Source of the DNA: Quercus robur
Taxonomy: Eukaryota; Streptophyta; Magnoliopsida; Fagales; Fagaceae
Length of the DNA stretch: 64,000 nt
Direction: 5' to 3'
Assembly: GCF_932294415.1 (NCBI RefSeq)
Contig: NC_065538.1
Span: 76,831,834-76,895,833, forward strand
This document shows, piece by piece, positions 20,810 to 31,900 of the stretch; the first letter of the stretch is position 1, and every line of letters begins with the position of its first letter. The notes under the pieces were generated by a model. The model was not told the origin of the DNA. It saw only the letters and a program-made list of their open reading frames with translations, and did no database searches. The position numbers and the translations under genes were made by a program.

Positions 20810-22537
20810 TTACTTAAACCCCGATATCAAACGCTTGTATGTTGCTTGAGCAGGTTTAAGCCCCATGTTCAACATTTCGTCATGAAATTTCATAGCTTTT
20901 CTGGGTTCCTTTATGCGACAAAGCCCACGAATCACAATTGTAAAACTTTCACTGCTCACCAAATTCTTCCCTCTCATGTGATCAAATACCCTGACTGCTT
21001 CTTCAATCCTCCTTGCTCCGAAAAGTCTATTGAGAAGCACATTATAAGTTGCTATATCCAAACTCACATTCAATCTTTCCATCTTAATATGCAATGCAAT
21101 AGCTGAATCAATTCGTCTGCTGGAGCAGTAACGCCTCACCAACAAGTAACAACAAGAAGAATCCAGTAATAACCCTTTATCAAAAATTACACACACTAAT
21201 TCCTCTGCCTCTTTCCACCTACCTTTACTACATTGTGATGCTACAAATTTAGACAATTCCATTGAACAAGTAGTACACCCTTTTCTTATGACATCCCTTA
21301 ACAATTCACAACCTTCCTCCAACTAATCTTCCATACAAAGAACATTTAAAAAGGCCTGATAACTCTTATCATTCACCGTAATACCCCTTTCTGAGACCAA
21401 AAGATATACCGAAATTGCCTCCTTTACTCTCTCTTCCTTAGACAATGCCCTTAACATACACCCATAAGTAGCATCCTGTAATCCAATCTTCTCAGCACAA
21501 GCTCTCTTATAGAACATCTCTGCTGCAAAAGTCTTGCCCAAATCACTAAACTTCTGAACTATTAAATCATATTCCGATAAAAGAGTCTTTGGAAGCAGCT
21601 CCTTCCCCACCATAATGCTCATTATCTTCTCAACGACTTCAGCATTCTCATATTTACACGCCCCATCAAGAATTGAGCTATAAGTACTAAAACCTGGATC
21701 AATTTTTCTTTCATACATCTGATTCAAGGTAGCAAATGCAGCTCCAAAATCCCCACTTTTACCATAACAATCAATAACAAGATTATAAATAACAGAATTA
21801 TAAATACCCAAATCTAACAATCTAAAAATTGTCTCAAATTTCCCATTTTTACACAAAATCTGAGCAACCAGTGACCACATAGACCGGTCCAGCAAAACCC
21901 CACAACGAATTATAGCACCATAATAACACCAAGCAAGTTTAATCTCATTTTTTCGCAATAAAGCATCAAGCAGTGCATTGCAGGCACAAACTGAAGGTGT
22001 AAAGCCATGAACTTTCATTTCCCTAAACACTTCTAACCCCTCAACAAACAAACCCTTTTGAGAATACCATTCAAGAACAAAGCTTAACACTTTAGACTGA
22101 GAATCTCTACCTCTACAAACTCGAATAAGACACTGTACAAGCACTGATGCAGGGTGAGACTGAATCAGAGAATCCAAGAGGGTCTTCACGGGTTGGACAA
22201 GACCCGAGCTGAGCGAGAGTTGGATGAGCTGGCAGTAAGAGTTGAGGTCTGGTTGAAACCCAACATTTGATTTGGCCCAATTGAAGAAGCTGAGAGAGAT
22301 TTGAGGGTTGCTCTGAGTTCTGTGGAGGATTTGGAGGAAGAGTGATGGGTTTAGTCTGGAGAGATTGAGGTCTTGGAGAAGAGGGACCCAGTTGTGCCTT
22401 TGTAAGAGAATGGATGAGATTTGGGAGGCAAGCTGGTTTTGTTTGATTTGGGTTCTCCAAGTGAGAGCAGTTGTTGAAGTCGAAAATGGTTTGAGGAGGA
22501 GAGGGTGAGATCTGTGAAGAAGCATTTGAGTTCTCAA
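20810..22537 (-). pseudogene. Pentatricopeptide repeat (PPR) protein with one in-frame stop
   Basis: Single-exon P-class PPR gene of 575 codons. The start MRTQMLLHRSHPLLLKPF is Arg/Ser/Leu-rich and looks like an organelle presequence, most likely mitochondrial. Helical repeats follow, for example YNLVIDCYGKSGDFGAAF, YSSILDGACKYENAEVVEK, YGCMLRALSKEERVKEAI, YNVLLNRLFGARRIEEAV and FTIVIRGLCRIKEPRKAM, ending GLKPAQATYKRLISGFK. Codon 405 (21325-21323) is TAG within NVLCMED-stop-LEEGCEL; a single C-to-T change from CAG (Gln) would explain it. The frame is otherwise open on both sides. P-class PPR proteins bind organellar RNA and act in its processing or translation. The length and layout resemble Arabidopsis At4g21170 from memory; this is not tested. 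It is either a recent pseudogene, a truncated allele, or a gene with a sequencing or assembly error. Confidence 0.8.
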
Positions 22538-22784
22538 TACTTTGGTCTGTTCTGCTTCAAATGGTTTTAGGAAGTCATGTTTTTAAGGTAGTTTGGATAA
22601 TTGGTTGGGCTGGTTAGCCCAGGCTCACTTCTTGCACTTTAGTAGTCGTTGTCCAACCCATCCGATGTTGGCCCACTCGAAGGTTCAACCTCTCTTTTTA
22701 TTTTTATTTTTTATATACATTTTTTGAAATGAAAGACATAAAAGATATAACTTTTATTAAGATTAAGAAAAATTGGTTACATTA
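22538..22784. promoter_or_regulatory. Upstream region of the PPR gene
   Basis: The 250 bp before the PPR start codon, cut off by the MITE at 22785. No clear TATA box is seen, which is common for PPR genes. Confidence 0.3.
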
Positions 22785-23155
22785 GAGCATCTCCAGCAGA
22801 TTAAACAAATTTTTGTACTGTTTGGGAAATGAACATTGACTTTTATCTTTTAACTACCCACTTTTTCAAATACACTTTCCAACAGATTTTCTATCTCATT
22901 TAAATATTCTTTTTTTATTCATTATTTATTCTTTTTTTAACAACTACACATCTTCCAACATTTTTTTTATTCAATACCTTATTATTAATAGAAAAAAAAA
23001 ATGAAGAATGAACAATAACCCATCAGACTTGATGAGCTACTGTTCATGAGCCAAAAAAAATTTCAGGTATAAAGAGTCTGTTGGAGAGTCATTTTGTGGG
23101 TTTACTCTCTATAATAGAGAGCATTTTGTGTTTAAAGAGCCTATTGGGGATGCTC
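22785..23155. mobile_element. Tourist-like MITE (PIF/Harbinger type)
   Basis: The left end GAGCATCTCCAGCAG and the right end CTATTGGGGATGCTC are inverted repeats. TTA flanks both sides (22782-22784 and 23156-23158), the 3-bp target of PIF/Harbinger transposases. Inner sequence also mirrors (AGTCTGTTGGAGAG). The length is 371 bp and there is no coding content. Confidence 0.75.
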
Positions 23156-23158
23156 TTA

Positions 23159-23852
23159 GCCAGTATTACAAACTGAAATTTTGGAACAACATCTTCCATC
23201 CACACATAAAGGTTTGGTTCCACATCATGTTGTCTATTCATTTCAAAAAACAAAACAAAAAAAAATACAAAAAATTCGCATCATATTGTTTGTTGGTCAA
23301 ATACAAAAAATATTCTCTCATACTACATCATCGCAAACATTTGACTTTGACGACTAGTTTAATGTCCCAATCTTGTGACCTTACTACTTTTTCAAACTTG
23401 AACTTAAGAAGTAGCACAAATGCAAAACTGAGAAACGAGGCCAAGGCCTTATAAGTCGAATTGAGGGGGACAAACACCCAAACCCGCGCGCAAAGGACCA
23501 AACACGACATCTAAAAAACCATTACCCCTATTATGAGAACTAATAGTAGTGGTTATATATTTGGAATCTTGGCCGTGATGGAAGTAATTATACCCCTCAT
23601 TATAAGCCCATTATGACACAGAAAACTTGACAAAAATCAAAGAAAATTTCATTAGAGAATGTATATATAAAAAGCGATCCAATTTTGGAATAGGTATGAG
23701 AAAATGTTATCTCAATTTTGTTTAATTGATCCACCAAAATACACCACTAACTTAAGCATCAAATCGATTAGGTTGATGCCACATTGATACTCATACCTCT
23801 TTGAGCTGATCTCTTCTAACTTTTGTAGACATTCACTTAACTAGTCAACTAT
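23159..23852. other. Intergenic AT-rich sequence
   Basis: No coding or RNA feature recognised. Open frames here have low-complexity composition. Confidence 0.4.
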
Positions 23853-24032
23853 CTTTTTTTTTTTTTTTTTTTTTTGAGGTAATAGATAGAAATATTATTG
23901 AATTATGAAAACAGTACACAAAATAAGTATATAAGCCCTGTTCAGGCACATCCGAAATAGGGGAAGTTTTAACCCCTAATCACAAATATCACAACAAGCC
24001 TAAGAAATGATCTTCAACGTGAAAACATCTGA

Positions 24033-27000
24033 TTAGCTCTCTCTACTATTCCTTTGTGCGTTGTTGAGGTTTTGGTATTCCTGCAAGAACCCAACAGCCC
24101 CTGCCAAGATGGCTTTCGGGTGGGGTTGAACTCTCTCAAAATATACTCTATTCCGTGCATTCCAAATTCCCCAAGACACCACTGCCCATATTTCTAGTTC
24201 CTCCATAGAGAGTCTCTGTACCAACGTTTTGAACAGCAAGAAGAAGTCACTGGCTTCGTTTGGGCATTTCTGGATTTTCCCCGGACATAAGGCCCATACG
24301 TTTCTTGCAAAAGGGCACTCCCACAGCAAGTGACCTGCAGATTTAGGTTGTTGACAGCACAGTTCACACCAGGCTTCCACATTCACCCTCCTCCGATGTA
24401 GGCTCTCTCTGGTAGGCAGCATATTGGAGCAGGCATGCCAGATGAAATTACGGACCTTTGGGGGCACATTCAACTTCCAAATTTTCCTCCAATGAGTTCG
24501 GTCCCTACCAGCTGTGGAGTGTTCAACCCGATTTTGTTCCTGCAATCTGATAGCCACTTGATAAGCTAACTTTACTGAGAAAGAGTGGGATTTGTTTTCC
24601 TTTCAAACCAGTACATCACGAGTTGGATTACTTTGCAATGGGATGGACAAAATTTCCATACGTGTCCAATGTGCGAAGAGGTCATGTATTTTTTCCCTAT
24701 CCCGTTGGACAGTATGGGCATCAATCAGATCCTTTACCATCAGGTTGTGTTGTTGCTCACCAAGGAAAATTGGCTTATGGGACAGCCACCTGTGAGCAGA
24801 CACACTAATAGATTGGCCATCCCCCACCTTCCACTGTGCGCCTTCCTTAAGTATATCCCTTGCAGCCAGTAGACTTCGCCATACATAGGATGGATTATTC
24901 CCCAACTCAGCTTCCATAAACGAACAATTTGGAAAGTATCAAGCCTTGTAGACCCGAAAAAATAAAGAGTGGTTTTGATTAATCAGCCTCCACGCCTGTT
25001 TTGCCAGCAAAGCTAAATTAAAGGCATGAATATCCCTAAAACCCATACCACCCCTCTCCTTTGGGTTGCACAATTTTTTCCAATTTATCCAGTGGATTTT
25101 CTTCTCATCCTTTGTCTGCCCCTACCAATACTTTGCCAAAGTAGAATTAATTGTCACATAAAGCTTTTGGGAGTTTGTAAATACCCATAGAGTAAGTCGG
25201 AATAGCTTGAGCAACTGTTTTGATGAGTGTCTCCCTTCCTACCTTTGAAATAAATTTTTCCTTCCAGCCCATGACTCTTTTTGTTATCCTTTCCTGTAAA
25301 TCTTTAAATGTGCCTTTGATTTACCTCCCACCATAGGTAAACCAAGATAGGACTCACAATCCTCCATAATTCGTGGTCCAAAGAGGCCTTGGATGTCTAT
25401 TTTTATAGCTTGGCTTGTGTTCCGGCTAAAGAAGATAGAGGTCTTATGTCTATTGATTGCCTGCCCCGATGCCGCTTCATACTGCCCAAGAATTTCAAGG
25501 AGGTGTTAGCCCTCTTCCACTGTAGCTTGGCAAAAAATAAAGCTGTCATCTGCAAATAACAGATGAGATATACAAACACCATTTGTGCAAGATAAAATGC
25601 CATGTAGTTGCTGTGACTCTATTGCCTTCCTGATCAATGAGGATAGACCCTCTGCACACAGAAGAAACAAGTATGGGGAGAGTGGATCGCCTTGCTTTAT
25701 ACCATGGGATGGGGTGTTATATCCTTTTGGTTCACCATTAATAAGGACCAAGTATGATGTAGTGTGGACTGTTTCCATTGCTAACCGCACCCATCTCCCA
25801 TCAATTCCCAATTTGAGCATAATTTGTTGGAGGAAAGCCCATTCCACCCGATCATAGGCTTTGCTGATGTCCAATTTTATTGCCATCTTCCCTTTCTTTC
25901 TTGTCCTCTTGTTCCTCATCCTGTGTAAAACTTCAAAAGCTACTGTGGTATTGTCAGTAATCAACCGGTTAGGAAGAAAAGCACTTTGGGAGTCAGATAT
26001 TACATTTGGCAGGATTAATTTTAGCCTATTGGCCAACACTTTAGATACAATACGGGACACTACATTGCCTAGGCTAATAGGCCGGTAATCTGGGATAGAT
26101 CTAGGTTCTTTTTTTTCTTTTTTTGGGATGAGTACAATATGGGTGTAATTCATTTTTTGCAAAAAATGACCAAACTGTAAAACATATAATGCAGCAATAG
26201 TAACATCCCTTCCAACTATGTGCCAATATTTTTGGAAAAAGAAAGGGGACATACCATCCGGTCCTGGTGATTTGGAAGGGTGCATTTGGAAAAGAGCCCG
26301 CTTGATCTCTTCAGCAGTGTATGGTTGGAGTAGTGTGTGGTTCATGTCTGGAGTTACTACTCTATCCACTGAGTCTAACACTGATTCCAGATTTGTTGGA
26401 TTTGTTGATGTGAATAAATTCTAAAAATATGCCTCAGCCACCCTAGCTGTATCTGTTTCAGAGGTGCACCATTGACCATTATCATCTAAGAAACCATGAA
26501 TCTGGTTTTTCCGTCGCCTTTGACTAGCTCTTTGGTGGAAATATTTTGTATTCTTATCACCTGCTGATAACCATATTGATCTTGACCTTTGCCTCCAGAA
26601 TAGTTCATCTTGGAAAAGTAGTGACTGAATCTCATCCCTCACCTTTTGTATTAATTCAATATTGTTTGCCGTATTCATAGAAGTTAGTGCTTCTAATTGT
26701 TTGTGCTTCTCTTCAATTTTTGTTTTGGTGTTTCCAAAGTTTCTTCCCCACGCCACTAAAGCCATTCGGCATTTTTTGATCTTCTCAAAGAGCTGAAACA
26801 TGGGGCTGCCTTTGATCAACACTCCATTCCAAGCTTCAAAAATTACATTTTCACACTCCGGGTGAGAGGCCCACTTCTCCTCAAAACGCTTTAGTATTTT
26901 TTTCCGGCGGGCACCCTGTGAATACGGTTAGGTGTTAAGTATTATTGGGTCATGGTCCGAATATGCTACCTGAAGGTGGTAAAGCTTACTATTTGGAAAG

Positions 27001-27590
27001 ATATCCCTCCATTTAGTTGTTGCGCAAGCACAATCCAATCTTTCTTGTACATACGCGTCACCCCCTCTACCATTCCTCCAAGTAAACCTGTTTCCATTGA
27101 AGCCAAGACCAATTAGTCCACAATGCAACAATGCACTTCAGAATTCCTCCATCAAACGAAGCGGTCTCAGGATCTGCTCTCCCAAACATAACCATGGCAG
27201 TGAGTTTCTCGTATGAAGGTGTCTCAACAAACTCCGAGATTCATGCTTTCGATACTCCTCCGGTCTGCCATAAAAACTTGTGATTCTCTATGGTGCAAAT
27301 GGGTTAGTCCTAATTTGGGCATCAATATGGTTTTGAGTGTAATTTTGGACGTGTAAATCTACTTGCTGTTCTTTCCATAACATGGCTAGTCCACCGGCTG
27401 TATGAATACAGGGAATTGCAAACATACCATCATAGTGCAACTCAGCTTGTATCAATTTCATCTCATCTACTGTACGCTTCGTCTCCATGAGGAACAAAAC
27501 GTTGGGAGCTTTTTCCCTCACCAAGTGAGAGAGGACAGTGACTGCACAAGGGTTCCTAAGCCCCTAGAAGTTCCAACTCAAGACAATCAT
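24033..27590 (-). pseudogene. LINE ORF2: endonuclease and reverse transcriptase
   Basis: It starts MIVLSWN near 27590, 15 bp after ORF1. Endonuclease motifs LFLMETK (about 27490) and SDHDPI (about 26945) are visible. Reverse transcriptase motifs follow: SPGPDGMSPFFFQKYW, DYRPISLGNVV, KLDISKAYDRVEW, GIKQGDPLSPYLF and the catalytic LLFADDS (about 25540). The zinc-binding module WKLNVPPKVRNFIWHACSN ... CELCC ... HLLWECPFARNVW lies at 24480-24290. There are several stops and frameshifts, including a TAG in the first endonuclease motif (SWNF-stop-GL, normally SWNCRGL) and breaks near 26927, 26421, 25505, 24900 and 24600. No RNase H domain follows the zinc module; the frame ends at 24033, shortly before the A tail. 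Confidence 0.85.
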
Positions 27591-27604
27591 TGTGCTCAGC
27601 GGGG

Positions 27605-28907
27605 CTAAATGGCAGCCGTCGCCGTTGTGCATGTGTTTGTACGCTTCCTTTCTTCAACAACCTCATTCTTTGCCTCACAAGTTCTCTTCTTTCCCACGAA
27701 GCCTTCAGAGACCACGGGTTTACTAGAGGAGTCAAGTTTTGGGCATGGAATTTTTTTTAACCGTGGAAGATTTTTCGCATTAGGTTTCTTTTTTGTGTCA
27801 CGTGACTCCCTCATGCTTGTGTTTGTTAGGGTTTCAGATTCTTTGCTTTCCACATTATCCACGTAGGAGATAGGAACACTCATAAGTCGTGCTCCATGAT
27901 TTTCGGGATTGTGCTCTATCCCATTAAATTCGGTGTGCATCATAATAGATAGGACCGTTTTCAAAGTCAACTGGAACAGAAACGAATGTCTCTTTATTCG
28001 TTATTAAGGCTGGCTGCATGTCCGTTACCCCCTCATCAATACCATTAATCACATGAATTACAGGTGGAGGATTTATCAATTTAGGATCGTGGCCGGACGG
28101 CTGTGGCGCTCCATCACTTGTATCTCCTTGGTCCCGGCGTGGTGGGGTTGGTGGTGCCCGTGTCTGTTGAGATTTTGGCCTTCGAAAACTAACACGCAAC
28201 CACTCCCTATATGGAGTTTCCTCTCCCTCCCTAGGCCTGATTGTGCATGACTTAGATTCATGGCCTAGCAAACCATAGTGGAAGCATAAACCCAGAAGCC
28301 TTTTGTATTGGAATGCCACCCAAACTTGGTCACCTTCTAGACTAAGCACAGGGGCCCTGCGCCGTATTGGTTTATCTATTGGCATCTCTACTCAGATACG
28401 GAGGAACCTCACTTGGTCCGATGCAATTGCCTTACAATCCTCCTCAATGACTCAGCTAATTTCCCTCCCTATATCTCTGCCTGCTTCATCGTTAAAAAGG
28501 TCGAACGACAATCCCCACACTTGGACCCAAATCGGCACATATTGAAAGTTAACTGAGAAAGCCGTCATCCCTTTCTCCCATCGGCGAAGTAATAACAAAT
28601 GGTTATCAAAACTCCATGGACCATTGTTAAGCACCCATACTAATTGGCTCTCGATGGCAAATTTAAACTGTATAAGTCCGTCCCCAACATTTGTCATCTT
28701 CAAGTCACTGCCCATCTTCCATACTGACCTCAAGAAATTTTTTGTTGCCCTAAGATTTATTGGTTTGGTCGTGAGGAACATACCCAATAGACTCAAGGAG
28801 CATTCTTCTAAAATTTGTTTACGATGCTTAGAACGAATCTCTATGACCTCACCCTCCTCCGACGTCAAACTCACTCGTTGTAATCATTCTATGAAATCTG
28901 AATCCAT
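27605..28907 (-). pseudogene. LINE ORF1: gag-like DUF4283 and zinc-knuckle protein
   Basis: ATG at 28907 (MDSDFIE) is followed after seven codons by TGA. The downstream frame reads SLTSEEGEVIEIRSK, LEECSLSLLGMFLTTKPINL, FKFAIESQLVWVLNNGPWSF and VPIWVQVWGL, the DUF4283 domain of plant LINE ORF1. The next block has CFHYGLLGHESKSC, a CX2CX4HX4C knuckle in which the second Cys has become Tyr. A Lys/Arg-rich tail follows. The protein would bind element RNA. It is broken by at least one frameshift near 28450 and by a second near 27950. Confidence 0.8.
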
Positions 28908-28956
28908 GTTAAGAAAACACAATACCGGTGTAGCTCTAATGGAAAGGATCAGTAGT

Positions 28957-31900
28957 GAAAAATATTTCCAAGCCTAATTAGTTTGCGAATCGTTAGACTT
29001 CTATTTTTAAGCCCCTCCATTGACACAAAATTAGAATCTGTATTTCGGATAAATCGGTGGGACATACTCAAAGGACAATAACTCTCTTGATTTTAATCGA
29101 AAAAATACAAAATTTGCGTTCATATTCAAGCTCCGAATGTTTACTTTCTAAAACATTCAAGCACCATCCAAAAATTCCTTACCGTTCACAAGTTATTGTC
29201 GAAACGGTGATCGAAGGTCACTTTTCAACACATTTTCTAAGCGATAACAACTCGTGAATAACCAGCCACTAACATATTTTTTACCCAAAATTTGATTTCG
29301 AGATTATTGATCTCGCGATGTAGGAAAAATATTTCCAAGCCAAAATCATGTGCGAATCATTAGACTTTTATTTTTGCGCCCCTCCATTTCCATATAATTT
29401 GAATTCGTATTTCGCGTAACTCATTAGGACATATTCAAACGAAAATAATTCTCTCGATTTCCTTTGAAAAATACAAAATTTGTGTTCATATTCAAGTTCC
29501 GAATGTTTACTTTCTAAAGCATTCAGGCTGCATCCAAAAATTCCTTACCGTTCACAAGTTATTGTCAAAACGGTGACCGAAGGTCACTTTTCTACACATT
29601 TTCTAAGCGATTACGGCTCGTGAATAACTAGCCACTAACACATTTTTTACCCAAAATTTGATTTCAAGATTATTGGTCTCGCGATATAGGAAAAATATTT
29701 CCAAGCCAAAATCGTGTGCGAATCGTTAGACTTCTATTTTTACGCCCCTCCATCGGCACATAATTGGAATCCATATTTCAGTTAACTCGGTGACACATAT
29801 TCAAACCACAATAACTATCTTGATTTCAATCAAAAAAATACAAAATTTGTGTTCATATTCAAGCTTAGAATGTGTGCATTCTAAAACATTAAGGCCGCGT
29901 CCAAAAATTCCTTACTGTTCACAAGTAATTGTCGAAACGGTGATCGAAGGTCACTTCTCAACACATTTTCTAAGCGATTACGGCTCGAGAATAACTAGCC
30001 ACTAACATATTTTTTACCAAAAATTTGAATTTGAGATTATTGGTCTCGCGATATAGGAATAATATTTCCAAGCCAAAATCATGTGCAAATCGTTAGACTT
30101 CTATTTTTACGCCCCTCCATTAGCACATAATTGGAATCCGTATTTTAGTTAACTCGGTGAGACAAATTCAAACGATAATGACTATCTTAATTTCCTTCAA
30201 AAAAATACAAATTTTGTGTTCAAATTCAAGCTTTGAATGTATAATTTCTAAAACATTCAGGCCGTGTCAAAAAATTCCTTACCATTCAAAAGTTATTGTC
30301 GAAATGATGACCGAAGGTCACTTTTCAACACATTTTCTAAGCGATTATGGCTTGTGAATAACTTGCCACTGACGTATTTTTTTCCCAAAATTTTGTTTCT
30401 AGATGATTGATCTTGCGATACAGGAAAAATATTGCCTCACCAAATTTGTGAGTGAATCGTTAGACTTCTATTTTTATGCCCCTCCATCGGCACATGAGTG
30501 GAATCCGTATTTCTAGTAACTCGGTGGGACATATTCAAAGGACAATAGCTCTCTTGATTTCAATCGAAAAAAAAAAAAAAAAAACAAAATTTGCATTCAA
30601 ATTCAAGTTCCAAATGTTCACTTTCTAAAACATTCAAGCCGTGTCCAAAAATTCCTTACCGTTCACAAGATATTGTCGAAACGGTGATCGAAGGTCACTT
30701 TTCAACACATTTTCTAAGCGATTACGGCTCGTGAATAACTAGCCACTAACACATTTTTTACCCAAAATTTGATTTCAAGATTATTGGTCTCGCGATATAG
30801 GAAAAATATTTCCAAGCCAAAATCGTGTGCGAATCGTTAGACTTCTATTTTTACGCCCCTCCATCGGCACATAATTGGAATCCATATTTCAGTTAACTCG
30901 GTGACACATATTCAAACCACAATAACTATCTTGATTTCAATCAAAAAAATACAAAATTTGTGTTCATATTCAAGCTTCGAATGTGTGCATTCTAAAACAT
31001 TAAGGCCGCGTCCAAAATTCCTTACTGTTCACAAGTAATTGTCGAAACAGTGATCGAAGGTCACTTCTCAACACATTTTCTAAGCGATTACGGCTCGAGA
31101 ATAACTAGCCACTAACATATGTTTTACCAAAAATTTGAATTTGAGATTATTGGTCTCGCGATATAGGAATAATATTTCCAAGCCAAAATCATGTGCAAAT
31201 CGTTAGACTTCTATTTTTACGCCCCTCCATTAGCACATAATTGGAATCCATATTTTAGTTAACTCGGTGAGACAAATTCAAACGATAATGACTATCTTAA
31301 TTTCCTTCAAAAAAATACAAATTTTGTGTTCAAATTCAAGCTTTGAATGTATAATTTCTAAAACATTCAGGCCGTGTCAAAAAATTCCTTACCATTCAAA
31401 AGTTATTGTCGAAATGATGACCGAAGGTCACTTTTCAACACATTTTCTAAGCGATTATGGCTTGTGAATAACTTGCCACTGACGTATTTTTTTCCCAAAA
31501 TTTTGTTTCTAGATGATTGATCTTGCGATACAGGAAAAATATTGCCTCACCAAATTTGTGAGTGAATCGTTAGACTTCTATTTTTATGCCCCTCCATCGG
31601 CACATGAGTGGAATCCGTATTTCTAGTAACTCGGTGGGACATATTCAAAGGACAATAGCTCTCTTGATTTCAATCGAAAAAAAAAAAAAAAACAAAATTT
31701 GCATTCAAATTCAAGTTCCAAATGTTCACTTTCTAAAACATTCAAGCCGTGTCCAAAAATTCCTTACCGTTCACAAGTTATTGTCGAAATGGTGATCGAA
31801 GGTCACTTTTCAACACATTTTCTAAGTGATTACTGCTCATGAATAACTTGCCACTAACATATTTTTTACCCAAAATTTTATTTGAGATTATTGGTCTCGC

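Larger units (their letters stand above)
23853..28956 (-). mobile_element. L1-type LINE, near full length, decayed
   Basis: On the minus strand it starts near 28956, has ORF1 (28907-27605) and ORF2 (27590-24033), and ends in an A tract (the plus-strand T run at 23852-23875). The order of gag-like DUF4283, endonuclease, reverse transcriptase and zinc-binding domain is that of plant L1-clade LINEs. Its 5' end directly meets the satellite array. I could not find a target-site duplication: the 3' flank AACTAGTCAACTATC has no copy near 28956. Confidence 0.85.
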
